A stretch of 64,000 bases of DNA from Onchocerca volvulus (lineage: Eukaryota > Nematoda > Chromadorea > Rhabditida > Onchocercidae), in NCBI GenBank assembly GCA_000499405.2, contig HG738139.1:13558467-13622466 (forward strand), written 5' to 3'. Of the stretch, positions 49,700 to 62,092 are shown piece by piece (position 1 is the first letter of the stretch; every line of letters starts with the position of its first letter). The translations under genes were made by a program, and so were the position numbers. Under the pieces are notes generated by a model. That model saw nothing but the letters and a program-made list of their open reading frames with translations. It was not told the DNA's origin and did not search any database.

Positions 49700-51219
49700 C
49701 TATGACATTAGCTTAGCTTTCTTAGCCAACATCTCATTATCTGCTGCCAACTCCTGGCATGCAAGTTCCATCTTGTAATTTTTGGTAACCATTTGCACCC
49801 AATTTTGTTCCAAATCTTTTAGTTTTAACCCCGCTTCCATTTGACTTTTCCGCCGTCTCGAATGAATTTCCATTACCTCTTCTCGAAGCTGAAATTTTTT
49901 TTGATTTGAAAATAATACATTGGTATTGCTATTATTTTGAATGAAAAATAAATGGGAAAAAACGTAGATAAAATCTATGATCAACAGTCTATATATAAAA
50001 GTTTAAAATAGAAAAAATAAAATAAAATAAAATACTAGGAGTAAATAAATAAATAAACTGATGAATGAGATACAAAAATGTAAGGAACTAACAAACGAAT
50101 CAATGCTAAGTTTAAAACCATGCAAACGAACTGATGCAAACGAACGATTTCCAAAGCAATTAAAATATGAATAATAAAATTAAAACAAAAGAGATTTACG
50201 AAAAACAAAAAAGAATCCCTCAGATTTTGAAAATGATTTAAAAATTGCTACCTTCCTTAGTTCTTTTTCTTCACAGTGCAGCATAGCTTCCAATTCTCTG
50301 TTATATCGAAGATAAACAGGTGGTGCATGCTCGTCCATTAGTTGCAAATTAATATTACGAAGTAATAAATGTTCATTTTGAGCAGCTGCATTACGAATAG
50401 CCTTAACTAGCTATCATTACCGTTATTATCATTATTATCACTGACATCGAATTATTCGAAAACACAAAGAAATTGAAATAAAAATACGAATTTGACTGAA
50501 AATTAGAAGTTTATTTCAAAACATGCCTTTCTCCACGAGGTTTTATCACCCTGTCGTCCTGTTGTTGATGGGCATGACAATTCATATCGTGACATATCTA
50601 ATTTGGGCATTTCCTGAAAAAAAAAAATAAAAAATCACTACTATCAAAAAATACAAACATATGATATAAATAAGAGAATTATTATTTTAAAAAATCTGAG
50701 AAGTTATAAGAAAAAGTACAAAATGAGAAATCCCCACTTTAAAATACAAATCTTCTGGTTAGTGTTCTTTTTGCCGCTATTCTACTTTCTATTTACACGA
50801 AATAAGGATTCCAACATTTTATAACATAAACTTCAGTGCAGCAAGATCAGTTAATGCTTGAAATTTCTTCATCAAACTCTCATCGATACTACAGAAAATA
50901 GCTACTTTCCATTTTAACAAAAGTGTCGTTACATTAATAAGTAATAAAAGATAAAAATTACTTGTTTTTTGGACATCCTAATATGTTCTTTGATCAGACA
51001 AGGTGTTAGAAATATATCGAAATCAGGAGGTGACATGTTTTGCAAATAATTTTTCACTGGGCGAAAAACTCGACATTCATCTTCTATCAGCTGCATTGCC
51101 ATCTGTCGGTCAGATTCTGTATAATCCGAATCAAGATAAGGTAAAGCATCCACTAAAACTGGTGCATCTTCTGTCTTGCTTACTGTAGCCGCATTAACTG
51201 GTACCACAGCCAAAGACAT
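49700..51219 (-). CDS. BCAS2: BCAS2/SPF27 pre-mRNA splicing factor (PRP19 complex)
   Basis: SPF27 (BCAS2) is a core subunit of the PRP19/CDC5L complex that activates the spliceosome. Four exons: 50962-51219, 50523-50613, 50252-50406 and 49700-49888. They add up in phase to 230 residues (human 225). The N-terminus has the family's 'VLVDALPYLDSDYTESDRQ' followed by 'LIEDECRVFRPVKNYLQNM' and 'PDFDIFLTPCL'. The middle has 'EMPKLDMSRYELSCPS'. The C-terminal half is a long predicted coiled coil: 'RNINLQLMDEHAPPVYLRYN', 'LREEVMEIHSRRRKSQMEAG', 'LKDLEQNWVQMVTKNYKMEL'. The donor of exon 2 (T|GTTTTG) and the acceptor chosen for exon 3 (CTAG|TT) are weak; a few residues at that junction are uncertain. 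Confidence 0.93.
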
Positions 51220-53961
51220 AACTTTTATTTCTGCAAATGAAAATTAAAATTGAAGTAAAACTAATTCTTTTGCTTGCGACAATTTGATAATGCAATATAG
51301 ACAAATATTGCTGTCGAAACAATCATCCTAAATCAAATTTGTAATGTTTCATCCTGAAATTTGATCAACATATGCCATTCTTTCCAGGGAAAATCTCCAT
51401 AATACGCTATCATGATCATTCCTCTACAGTTTGCCTTCATGCATAATTCAATATACTGTTTTGTAATTTTCCTTTACGTATTATCATTTCTAGCTAAATT
51501 CTTCTATCCTAAACATACAATCATTCTGATCATTACATCTGATTAACATGACATATCATCAAAACCATTTTTGCGGTGCAATCGCAAATATATATAAAAT
51601 AAGGAATTAACCTTTCGCTTTTTATAAGCGTAAAATTAAAACAGTAACAATATAATTAAAGCTCTTCTTATTTTTCTTTTTTTTGCGAATAATAATAAAC
51701 GACAAAATATATATGAAAAAAAAAAAAAAAAAGATGTCAAAGCTTTGAAATACAAATAGCTTTTTACGAAGAGCACAACTGACAAACATTCACAAGCACA
51801 AAAGAAGAGATGAAAAAGAGAGAAGATATAAGCATAACCTAGAAACAACTAATTTTAAAAAACATCACTTCTTTCACATGTATTATTTCATTTGTAGCAT
51901 AATTTAAAACAAACAAAAAATATTTTCGGTATGAGCAAATAATTCCCTTGAATGAGGGATACATATGAATGAGGGATTCATATGCAATTGATGTGATATT
52001 AAATAACGTACAAAACAAATATATATTCTTCGCATAAAAAAAAAAAATTGCAAAACGGAACAAAGCAAATTACGATCATTATATGTGTAAAAAAATTATA
52101 TATTTATTTGCTATCATTTGAGGAACTATTCTACTTCACTTAAATTTTTCCCGATTTTTACAACCAAGAATGCGGATCATAAAAAAGAGAAATAAAAATT
52201 GCTTATATCTGGGTTTCCAACATCAATACGATGGATGACTCCAGATGCACGACCCATGTTGAAAGTGAAAAATATTAAACAACCAAATATCACAAAGGCA
52301 TTCCCACCTTTTTCTGCATTCGAAAAAAAAAAAAATAAGGTGGTTCAAACAAAAAATTGTGAAATTCAAGAATCAAACAAACAATAATTCAAATATTCCA
52401 ATTGAAATTGTGCTAAATACAAAAGCATGAGTGTGAAATGGCTGCAGAGACTTAACACTGATATTTCCTACGAGTCCTATAAATATTCCAAGGAAAGTAC
52501 TTTCTAAAATTCCAAATCTTCTACAAAATTCAGGCGCATTCATTTGAAAAATGACCAACTTAAATATAAAATTTCAATCTCGCTGTGACTTGAATGAGGG
52601 ATAAAATTCATTTGGTCATTTCCCAGCTATAACATGAGACACGTTTCTTTCGCATAAAATTATATGAAAATATATTGATAAAAAACAATTAAAAATTATG
52701 GTTAAAATCGGGAAAAACATAATGCTCCGTGGGAGTCGAGTGAACAAATCAGGATAAACAAAGCGTACTTATCTGATAACTATACCTAAAAAATTAAATG
52801 AAATCAAATTCAAAAAATAATAATACTAAAAGTACATAAACAAAAGAATCCAAAATCACCGGGTAACAGATACTGTCTTAAAAGCATAGCAATGATACAA
52901 ATTTAAGGAGAAAGGAATGCCAAAGAGGAAATCATTTAATATAATGCAAAGAGCAACAAGGAGAGAAGCAAAGGCAAAAAGAATGAAGGACCATTTCTTC
53001 AAGTCTGATAAAAGCAAAATATTGAAAAGGAAGAAAACTACAACGATTCTAGTAATATTGATGCCATATTTATCAATAGCCCGTAGGAATCACAATAATT
53101 CAAATCGTCACTTTCGTGTAATCGAAAATTATGCCCTCGATTGAATTATCTGCAAATTTGGCAACAAATTACTTCATTAATATGTTTATCATTGCATTTG
53201 GCAAGATTGGCTTGTAAAGAAAATAATAAAATCAAAGTCAAAAACAAGATTTAGTTGACGTCCAAATACTATCTCAACTTGGTTGATGAAACTAACAATG
53301 AGAAGAATCCAGAAACTTCGTATTTGATACTCCAAATACATCTGTTCATACAGTAATGCTTCGATTTTTCAAATGTATTCTATCACTATTATCAAGCTTT
53401 TTTAAAATAATTTTTAGCACATACAGTAATACACAACAGGATAGTATTTTCAATGAAATCCTCCCCCAAAGGTCATTATTAAATCTTATACATGTAATAA
53501 TCATATCCATCTTTTGCTCATGAATTTTATATCGCGAAAAAGTCACAAGGTTTCTCTTTTTTACTTATTCCTCGTCAAAAATTTTTCCTATGGCCTTTCT
53601 CTTCAAACTTACTAACAAAACACTTCGCAATTTTATCATACAAAAAAACTGAAAAACGTGGATTCTAGTGATATGTTAATTTTCAGTTAATTGTCAAAGA
53701 AGAGTATAATAGATCTTGTAAAAGAAGCTTGTTCTAAATTATTTATCGTTCAATTTCAGTGGGAGTAAAGGTTGGCTGCGAGAGAAAAAGCATAGCCAGA
53801 AAAGAAGCAGGTGGCTATACAGCGTGCATAAGCATAAAAAGAAATGGAACTGAGAGTGGATGCATAATTGAATTGCCAATTAAAAATTGGCTTAAAATTC
53901 AGTTATTTAAAAGATCAAAAACAGAGACAATATAAGAGATTTTACTTTAAAAACGAGGCAA
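51220..53961. other. Intergenic region between BCAS2 and GEN-1
   Basis: About 2.7 kb, very AT-rich. The only coding-like signals are the minus-strand pieces at 52177-52558. A Lys/Arg-rich plus-strand frame at 52917-53144 is composition-driven. A short duplication (GAATGAGGGAT at about 51950 and 51966, and again at 52592) is present. Confidence 0.45.
52177..52558 (-). other. Possible 3' exons of an unrecognised membrane protein
   Basis: A minus-strand frame from 52558 reads '...MNAPEFCRRFGILESTFLG' and then two hydrophobic segments ('IFIGLVGN', 'HTHAFVFSTISIGIFELL'). It starts after a TTTAAG acceptor and ends at a GTTTGT donor near 52384. A second piece (about 52177-52315) reads 'GGNAFVIFGCLIFFTFNMG' and ends 'VGNPDISNFYFSFL' before a stop. 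Both look coding, but I could not join them with canonical sites in the same phase and no 5' exons were found. It may be a pseudogene or a gene with an unusual intron. Confidence 0.25.
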
Positions 53962-56798
53962 TTATACTGTGAAGACCTGCAATGCATTGGTGCGACCGAC
54001 ATCTTCAACGACGAGAAGCTCAGTGGCAGCTGAATTTTGCTCCTCAATGATAATCGGTTCATTCTGTACCAATGCTGATTGCACCTGTACCTGATTTATA
54101 TTAGAAGCATTCACTTTTGTAACAAAACCATCTTTTCGAGGAACTTTGCTAGGTGGTGGTTGTTGCACACCAGCCATTTCATGATTTGCCTTTTTTCGTC
54201 CACTTCGCTGAACCGCTTCGCGCTGTGATGAGATAATTATACCACTACTTTCACCGTTTAACTGATTTACATCTTCTGAAGTTGATGGTACAGAGATCAC
54301 TTCTATCACCTGCAATAATTAAATTATATATTTAGTTATGGAAGAAAATAACATTTTCAGAAATCTGCAATTTTTGTGTTATGCTCATATAAAATAAATT
54401 TATATTCTTTAATATTTGAATAGTATCAACGTCAACATACTGAAAGCCAAGAAGTTTTTTTTGATTATCATAGTGAAGAAACAATTGACTCATATCTATA
54501 AATATGATCCCGGCATACTTCATAAAGACAGGAGAGATAATAGATAATACGCGCACTAGTGCTCGGACGATCCTAATAACAATTATTTTTCATACTTAAC
54601 AGAAAAATAAAATTATCGCATTTTTTCGCTAATAAGATAGTTCTACCTATACGACTACCCACATAAACGATTGTCCTATAATTTAATTTATAACTTAAAA
54701 GACAACTAATTTAATTTCTACATTCTATTTCCTTAAAGAACTTACAGGATTGTGTTTGTAAAGCAAAGCATTCATACGCATACGTTCCATGGCAACTCGC
54801 TCACGTTTTGAACAAGCAGTACGTCCTCCTTTGGTAAGCGTTGCACATTTCTAAATAATGCATGGGATTAATAAGAAATAAACAAAGAATAACTATTTTA
54901 AACTAAGAACAAATGAAAAAAAAATGATTATAAAACTCTGAAAACATCAGAGATTATCATTATCAATCATAAATTGGACAAAAATGTTGAAGAAACCGGC
55001 AAAAGAAACTAATACATAACTGTAACTTGCCTCAACTTTCTCTGAATCTGGTTGCAGCTTCTGTGTACAATTAATGCCATTTGGCTTCCAGTTACATTCA
55101 CGCATTAATATTTCCTTTAAAATAAGAAGTGGATGTGAAATATTTATCCCAACTATTATGTTATTTATAGTGAAATAAATAAATAAAATCTCATAGTGTA
55201 GATAAAATTAAAAGGCAAAGTGAACTGATTGCCATAACAGCTTCTATCGTTCAGCTCTTTGAATGATCAAATATGGCTAGATTCGGTATGCAGTATGCAG
55301 TTATTTGAAGACGCACAATAGGAATGATCGAACAGTCCTAATGATCATAATAATAGATGGAGAATACATAATATTTCTATAATCTTGGAATACTCAAAAG
55401 ACTATTACAAATTTCAAGAAACATACTTCGGTTTTTTGTATATTGGGTGGCAATTTTTTTGGTAGTTGTGTACGAGAATACTCAATAACGACTGGCATCA
55501 TATAAATGTTGATTGCATTAGACATAGCATCTGAATTTGGATTGAAATTTCGCAAATCTATAGAATTTCTAGTAACGCTAAGTCGTAATTTCCGTTTGAC
55601 ATTGCTGTCATAATCGCGAACTGGAAGCATTTCCGTCGTATAGGACCTGAAGAATTATAACTAAACGTGGAATAAATTGGAAGAACTATTGCATATGGAC
55701 TCACTGGTCATAAAAAACTTGACAAAAACCTATTCAGGAAAGCGCTGCTTCCACATAGAATTCATACAAATACTAATTTTAAAAGAAAGCGAAACGAGTA
55801 AACTTACTTAAATCTATCTAAAATGACCTGAGGATGATCGTGCTTCATAAGATAAAATTCGGAAACAATTTCTAACGCTGTAACTAAACCAACACCAGGG
55901 ATTCCTTTTTGAGCATAATCACAACCGATCATGATTGTCATTGCAATAAGACAAGACCTAAAACAACTATATGCTGAATATTTTACTGATTTTTGCCGAA
56001 TACTTGCTGAATACTTCACTGATTGCCGAATAATTTACTGATATGCTGAATACTTCACTGATTCTTGCCTTTTTCTTGGTTGCTTCTCTGCTAAAAATCT
56101 TACTTTGTAAGTAAGAATCTCAAATATCCAGTAAGTGCTTTTACCTGCTTAGGCACAAGGTTTCATCCAAATAATCCATGGAAAGATGAAGGATGTTGCT
56201 CTGTACTTTGCCACCGAAACCAAATTCGACCTTAAATTGAAGTGTGATTTTTTAAAAGAAATAAGAAATACTACTTACTTTATTTCCAAAATGTGATTTT
56301 AGAAAATGATTTTCCCTCTCTGCCTCTGTTTAAGATACAATGAAGAAAATTAAAAGGTAAAAAATTGTCTTTCACAGGAAACATAAATTCCATCCATAAG
56401 AAGCATATTTTTTGATATGATAGGTTGCACCTGCAGACAAAAAGGCTAGGACCGACGAATTTCAGCTTAAATTTGGCGATTTTTTGCAATTTGACAATCC
56501 GATCAAAACATAATAGTGATGTTAAAAAAAACTTCATAACATGAATTTTAAAAATTGTTTACGAATTGAAGAGAAATAAAAAGCCATCTTGCCTGATAAA
56601 GATTATTCCCTCCAAAAAGAATATAATCGAAATCTCGTGCAATGCAACCATGCACTAAACCTCGTTGCTCAAGTTGCGCGCATTGCGCTTCACCTTCCAA
56701 TTTACTTTCCATCCAACGAACTCCCATCGAATTCAACAAGATCTTTAAATAATCTTCTATTTAAGTTTCCTGTTTCAGAATGTTATGTATTGAATTTT

Positions 56799-56842
<44 letters not shown>

Positions 56843-57981
56843 AAGAATTAATATAGATGACATAATTGGGATATATGTATCTTTGTTATCCCAAATCTTC
56901 AGGCCATTGAATGCGAAGCTTTTACCTATTTCCATTTACTAGTTTGCGTCCTATTGTAGTAAGACAGCAAATCAAACGACCTTAAATTGGTTTTAAGCTA
57001 GAAGTTTACGACACATTCAAAAAACTAAGTCGTTTGTTGATAAAAGTATTAATTATCCCAATGAATCCAGCAGAATCTTCTCGAACATATCTGCCACAAA
57101 AAAAATTTTTATGAAACTGTATGAAAATTTTGAATTCTCCACCTTGATTTCTTCAATTTTTGGTACCATTTCTTGCTTCAGCTCTGATGTCCAATATTTG
57201 CTTCCACGCTTCCTTACTTTTCTCATTGAAGAAATCCCATAATCTACCTGAAATCATTATATCATTTAGAAAGGTGAACATGTCTTAGTACTCAATCTAA
57301 GAAAATGTAGCTATATGTAACAAACGGAAACAAACATTTGCCCTTTCTCCTTCATCGATTCCATCGAAAACAACAATAGGTTCAACGCCTTCATCCAATA
57401 AACTTCGACATCGTGTATAAAATGTACTTAAGTATGGTTTTCGAGCTGTTGAGCAATGTGCTACTGAGCCACGCAGTACCTCACATAGCCAAGTGTGACC
57501 GTCTAAAATGAAAAATAGATCTTAATCAATCAGTTAATCCAAGGTCCTCCTTAATCTTCATTTTCTATATCTCACTTTCAAATTTTTTATTTTTGAATTT
57601 AAGGATCTATTTATAATTGAATACACGATCACTTTTCACTACTGTTACTTAACAGCTTACTGATTCAAAATATAAGCAAAAAGATGATAAAATCTTTAAT
57701 TTCATACATAATACCCGCAGAATATTACTCAACTAATTATGCCAGTATGAACCCTTTCAGTTAAATACGCTGCATGTTTAAATCAGTTAAATATCAGTTA
57801 AATAGATTGCATGCTTAAATTGCAAACAAATCTTGTATTGAAACTCCCGCCTAAACTTTCTTTATATTTTATCGGAAAACATATGTAAATAACCTATAGC
57901 AATTCGCTTGTTCCGTAATGCAGATATGTTTACAGGTTGTACAAACTTTTGTACATATTCCCACATACTTGTAACGCCCAT
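53962..57981 (-). CDS. gen-1: GEN-1, XPG/Rad2-family Holliday junction resolvase
   Basis: GEN1 cleaves Holliday junctions and flaps during recombination repair. Eleven phase-matched exons give 516 residues: 57894-57981, 57336-57502, 57143-57247, 56593-56742, 56383-56430, 56145-56230, 55808-55957, 55427-55646, 55031-55114, 54746-54850 and 53962-54309. The initiator Met is followed by 'GVTSMWEYVQ', the N-terminal motif needed with a free N-terminus in this family. The XPG-N domain contains Asp30 ('IAIDGHTWLCEVLRGS') and 'PIVVFDG' (Asp76). The XPG-I block is 'KLEGEAQCAQLEQRGLVHG' (Glu136, Glu138) with 'ARDFDYILFGG' (Asp157, Asp159). It is followed by 'LIAMTIMIGCDYAQKGIPGV' (Asp228) in the helix-hairpin-helix. 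'GCDY.QKG.PGVG' favours GEN1 over XPG/ERCC5. The tail is Ser/Gln-rich. Introns 4 and 9 begin with GC (CAG|GCAAGA, GAG|GCAAGT). Confidence 0.9.
56802..56841 (+). repeat. A40 homopolymer in gen-1 intron 3
   Basis: An uninterrupted run of about 40 A on the plus strand (T on the coding strand), the longest homopolymer in the window. It sits between the exons at 56742 and 57143. Confidence 0.95.
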
Positions 57982-58454
57982 CGTAATGGCGTTTCTTGAA
58001 GATTACAAATAAAATCCTGAAATTAAATTTCAAACTAAATCTTACAAAAAAGATAATATCAACTTTTCATTTCGTGAATAACAGCGAAAGATATATGATG
58101 CAAAAATATCACGAAAAACAATGAATAATAATGTATAAAAAAGAAAAAAAAAATCCGCCTTTAATTAAACTAATGCTTAAATCTTGCGCTACTTCATTTT
58201 GTCCTTGTACCTGTGAAATCAGACATGCTGCTAGTTTTGGATATGGATAAATATTGAATGGGTTAGTCAGACAAAAGCTTCATATTAAAAATGAACTATG
58301 GAATTTTTGTATATATATCGTCGAAAATGAAGATAAAATCAATTGATTAGGCTTTTCTAATCATATTTATCATCAAAAGTTGATTAATCCTGTTGATATA
58401 ATTGGATATATGATCACTGAAGCTTGATGTAATAAGTTACATATGTGTACCTTC

Positions 58455-60091
58455 CGAAGTAGATGCAAATAATGCAAGTAATGAGAGCTACTCACAACCG
58501 CAAAACGATTTAACGCAAGTCCAGCGCAATACGTGACCGTATAAGACTTAACGTAAATCGCAGAGAATCAGCATGACCATAAATGAGTTGCATTAAAAAG
58601 TAGAAAAAACCCTTGAATTTCGGTACAACATTTCAGAAAAACGTTCCACGATTTAGAAATAGAGCCTGCCAAACTTCAGCCAAACGATCGTCAAAACCAG
58701 CCTCCAATCGGGAATATATTATGAACTCATCTGCAACACATCTACATACGTTTATGTAACAATTATATTGAAGATATGAAATTCTCGACTGCTGTAAAAT
58801 TTTCAGCCGAGAGAAGTCTCTCGACTGATGAAACTTGACCAATCTCTCTGAACAGTGAACTAACAAGATCTTGAATTGATCTGAATCAAAAATACCAACT
58901 ATTTGACGAATAAGAATCGTTCCTGTTACATTTAATTGCTGAATTAAATTCATGCCTCATCATCTGAAGCGCCAACCATTTCTATCTTTGGAATTGAACC
59001 TTGAATAAACTAAAAGAATTCAACTATCCTTCAAAAGTAAGCAACTTTATGTATGCATCTTTTACAAGTTTTATACGCCTTATATCTTCAAGTATCAAGC
59101 ATTTCTGATTGATTTATTCCTAGGCCATCGATCGTTGATTTGCTCGATGAAACAGATCATCGTTTAACAGCAGATTGTCCTCTCAAGAATACGTCAAATT
59201 TTACAACAATTCTTTCGACGACCAATGAAGATCCTCATTTTACAACATATTAAGAGTGACTCGATTGTCGTAATAGAAGTAGTACTTGTGAAATAATTCG
59301 AGATTCACGTGAAGATATCCTTCAGTTAAAAAAGAAGATATTTTCAGGTATTTTTTCCATCCTGTAATAATTGGACGACTTAGATGATAACAATAAGAGA
59401 TAAATAATTGCAATGATAAGGAATATCCTAATGAAGACAAAAAAGTGAAAAATTTATTGATGAGATCATTTATACAATGATAAATCACGACTAATACAAT
59501 TAGAAGATTTTCATTTGAACTGATAATACGACCGATCAACTAAGAAGTACCACAAATCGAAAGATCGATATATGTGAAGGAAATAAAATATGCAAATATT
59601 TTTACTTAAAAATTTCCTTCCAGATACAATTTAATTACAGGAAATATATATGATAAGTACAGCCAACATCACGTCAAATGAAACTGTGTTACGCCAAACC
59701 AGAAAATAGTCGCCGGAAAATTCAGTCAAGAAAAAATTAAATTAAATTAAAAAAATCAATATTTACTGATTCTTCTAGCACTAAATTTCTTCTATAAATC
59801 TGACCCAATCTTTATATTGAAAAGAAAAAATTGAAAAGTAAGGTGAAACTATGCGGCAAAGTTTTTCACTTCATTTTGAAGTACTGAGTTTTGTTAAAGA
59901 CTTGATTAAACGATAAAAATTATCATGCACTGATTCTTAATTCTAATGAAATAAGCCTGAAATTGATTTTTCTGAAATGAATCTTCATTCCTTACTTCAC
60001 ACATTTTATTTTAAAAGGAAAAATTGACTGAATCCGATAATTCTCGAACTTTGACGATAATTCCAACGATAGAATTCGTTGAATATAAGAA
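58455..60091 (+). other. Candidate fast-evolving or decayed plus-strand gene
   Basis: Several plus-strand segments have protein-like composition and plausible splice borders: about 58462-58540 ('NASNESYSQPQNDLTQVQRN'); about 58636-58745 after a TTTCAG ('KNVPRFRNRACQTSAKRSS'); 59125-59253 after a CCTAG ('PSIVDLLDETDHRLTADCPL', ending in TAA); and about 60018-60091 after a TTTTAAAAG acceptor ('ESDNSRTLTIIPTIEFVEYK') with a GTAAGT donor. No family was recognised and the pieces do not form one consistent reading frame by eye. It could be one poorly conserved gene, two genes or a pseudogene. Confidence 0.25.
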
Positions 60092-60559
60092 ATTAGAAGT
60101 GCCCGTAAGTAGGAAGGAATGAACGTAGTCTGATCGAAAGAAGTACTTCGAAACTCGTTTTTTCTTCCTTTTTTCTATCTTGTTCTTTTGCTATTACTCG
60201 ATGATGCTAAAGGCGATAAAATTGAACCATCTTCTCTTACGATATAAACCCGATGGTATGGAAATTATTTGAGTTTGATATTCTTTCTCAGCAAATAAGT
60301 TAATCTCAAGTATCGGAGAAAATTTAATAGATAAAACTAATTTATGGTAATTCATTTTAGGAATTCTCCTCACTAATAATTCCATCATATATACCTTTGT
60401 TAACCCATAAATATCACACCTTGCAGATATTACCAAAGATATAGACACCGAGTAACAGAATAGCTCAATGGGTAATTTATCATATGAAAAATAGAATTGA
60501 ACTGATGATGAAAGTCTGAGTGGAGAGGAACGAGGAGGGAACAAAGTATAGGTATGTCT

Positions 60560-60790
60560 GAATTGAATTGCGGGAAATTGAATTGGAATGAATTACATTA
60601 AATTCAATAAATCGAACTGGATTAGAGTGAATTGAATTATATAAAATTAAATCGAGCTAAATTAAATTGAATTTAATTCGATTAAAAATGAATTAGGATT
60701 AAAATTATGTCGATTTAACTGAAACCAAATCTAAGTGGATGCAAATGAACTGAAATAAAATTGAAGCAAATTAATGAATTGAATAAAATT
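60560..60790 (+). repeat. Degenerate GAATT/AAATT low-complexity repeat
   Basis: Words such as AATTGAATT, AAATTAAAT and GAATTAAATT recur every 5 to 10 bases over about 230 bp with drift. This looks like an old pentanucleotide-type microsatellite. Confidence 0.75.
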
Positions 60791-61576
60791 TCGAACAAAA
60801 AATAATAAATGATGTATTTTGATTTTTTTTTTTTGTTTAGATTTTTTAATGCAAAATTTGATTTATCTAAGAAATTTATCTTGATTTATCCTAATTTTCT
60901 TAAATAAAATTTGATTTATCGCAGTTATATATTTTAAGGTTCTCTTACAACTATTTAATTTTAATTTCAATTGCAACCAGATCAAGAGTCGTAAGTATAA
61001 ATGCATTAAATCTTTAACTTTGAGTATTTCTTGATAAGACAAGATATACGTAATGTTGTATTTTTTCCGATAAGATATTATCAGAATATGAAGAAACATA
61101 TATTCATATAAGATGCTTATTATAAGATAATGATAATACGCAACTTACATAAGTATATGATTCTTCATTTTAATTGTATGTCACCTTAAAAGTGTCAAAA
61201 TGTTCAAAAGACTTAGATCATAGCCATTCAAATGATAAAAGATAAGAGATTGTTATACTGTCATACAATTAGATACATATAAGCTCATTAACTTAAGTCC
61301 ATTGCAAGGACGACAAAACATTTCATTAATTCATTAAATCTTTCCAATTTTTCAGTGACACCGATTTGATCAAATTTCTTCAACATCCATTGTCAGTGAT
61401 CGATGGAGATGAAAGCAGAATGTTGAGAAAATGCATAGAATTTATTCTTTTCTGCATATGAAGTGAAACCTGTAGAATGGCAGTAAAGGTAAAAGATTTC
61501 GTAAAGATCATCGATTTACAAGCCTTTGTAATTGTTTTTTGGCGGACGTAAAAATTTCTTCTTTGAAATATTCAGT

Positions 61577-62092
61577 ATGATTGCTTGGTTGATTGTTTGC
61601 ATAGCATTATTTTCGATAACAGGCGGTAACTTTTTTGGCGATTGTTGGATGAGACCGATGGAGAAAGATGTCAATCCAAGTAGGCATTTTCATTATTTTT
61701 ATTTCTTTCTATGGATTTAATCGTTTCCGAAAATAATTTTTAAGTTCATAACAAATGTATTTAAAATACATTTATTTCTGCATTTATTAAAAATTATTGA
61801 AAAAAATGGATAAAAGTTTGGCTAAAAAGGCATACTTTGCAAAGCAAAACACATGAGAATGGTATTGCTAATTAGTTGTAAATACAATGTTGATTAAGAT
61901 CTTATATTTAAGAATTCTTTTTTTTATTTGCTATGTGATTTGATTAGAATTCTCACTTTTCTAGATTGCTGGAAATGTGAGTCATCACCAGGAGAATTGA
62001 GTGAATGCGATGAAAATTTACTAACTAATGGAAAAAAATGCGGTATATTACAATCAAGATTCGTAGAACGTGGCTGTCATTGTCTTGTTTGA
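61577..62092 (+). CDS. Small secreted cysteine-rich protein, unknown family
   Basis: Two exons (61577-61679 and 61965-62092) join in phase to 76 residues. The ATG lies one base after an ATATTCAG acceptor, a likely trans-splice site. Residues 1-17 ('MIAWLIVCIALFSITGG') form a convincing signal peptide. The mature part of about 59 residues has seven cysteines: one in 'FGDCW', a 'CWKC' pair starting the second exon, then 'SEC', 'KKC' and a terminal 'GCHC'. The C-x2-C opening resembles Ly6/three-finger proteins, but the domain would be short and the C-terminal consensus Cys-Asn is absent. I do not recognise the family. An odd cysteine number suggests dimerisation or a further exon. Confidence 0.6.

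Larger units (their letters stand above)
57982..61576. other. Region upstream of GEN-1 with weak coding-like pieces
   Basis: The first few hundred bases are the gen-1 5' flank, with a TTTCAG acceptor near 58020. Plus-strand pieces between 58455 and 60091 look coding in short stretches but were not joined into a gene. 60,560-60,790 is a low-complexity GAATT/AAATT stretch. The rest is AT-rich. Confidence 0.4.

Noticed and set aside
52917..53144. 75-codon Lys/Arg-rich plus-strand open frame
   Set aside because: The composition follows an A-rich stretch, there is no acceptor or conserved motif, and the frame ends in random-looking sequence.
56589..56942. 117-codon plus-strand open frame running through the A40 tract
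   Set aside because: It is antisense to gen-1 exon 4 and is kept open only by the homopolymer (poly-Lys).
58633..58953. 106-codon minus-strand open frame
   Set aside because: It has no recognisable motif, and the opposite strand has equally coding-like pieces with splice signals. Left as unassigned.
60194..60544. 116-codon minus-strand open frame
   Set aside because: Long for AT-rich DNA, but hydrophobic and Ile/Ser/Tyr-rich without any motif, and no splice partners or conserved blocks are visible.
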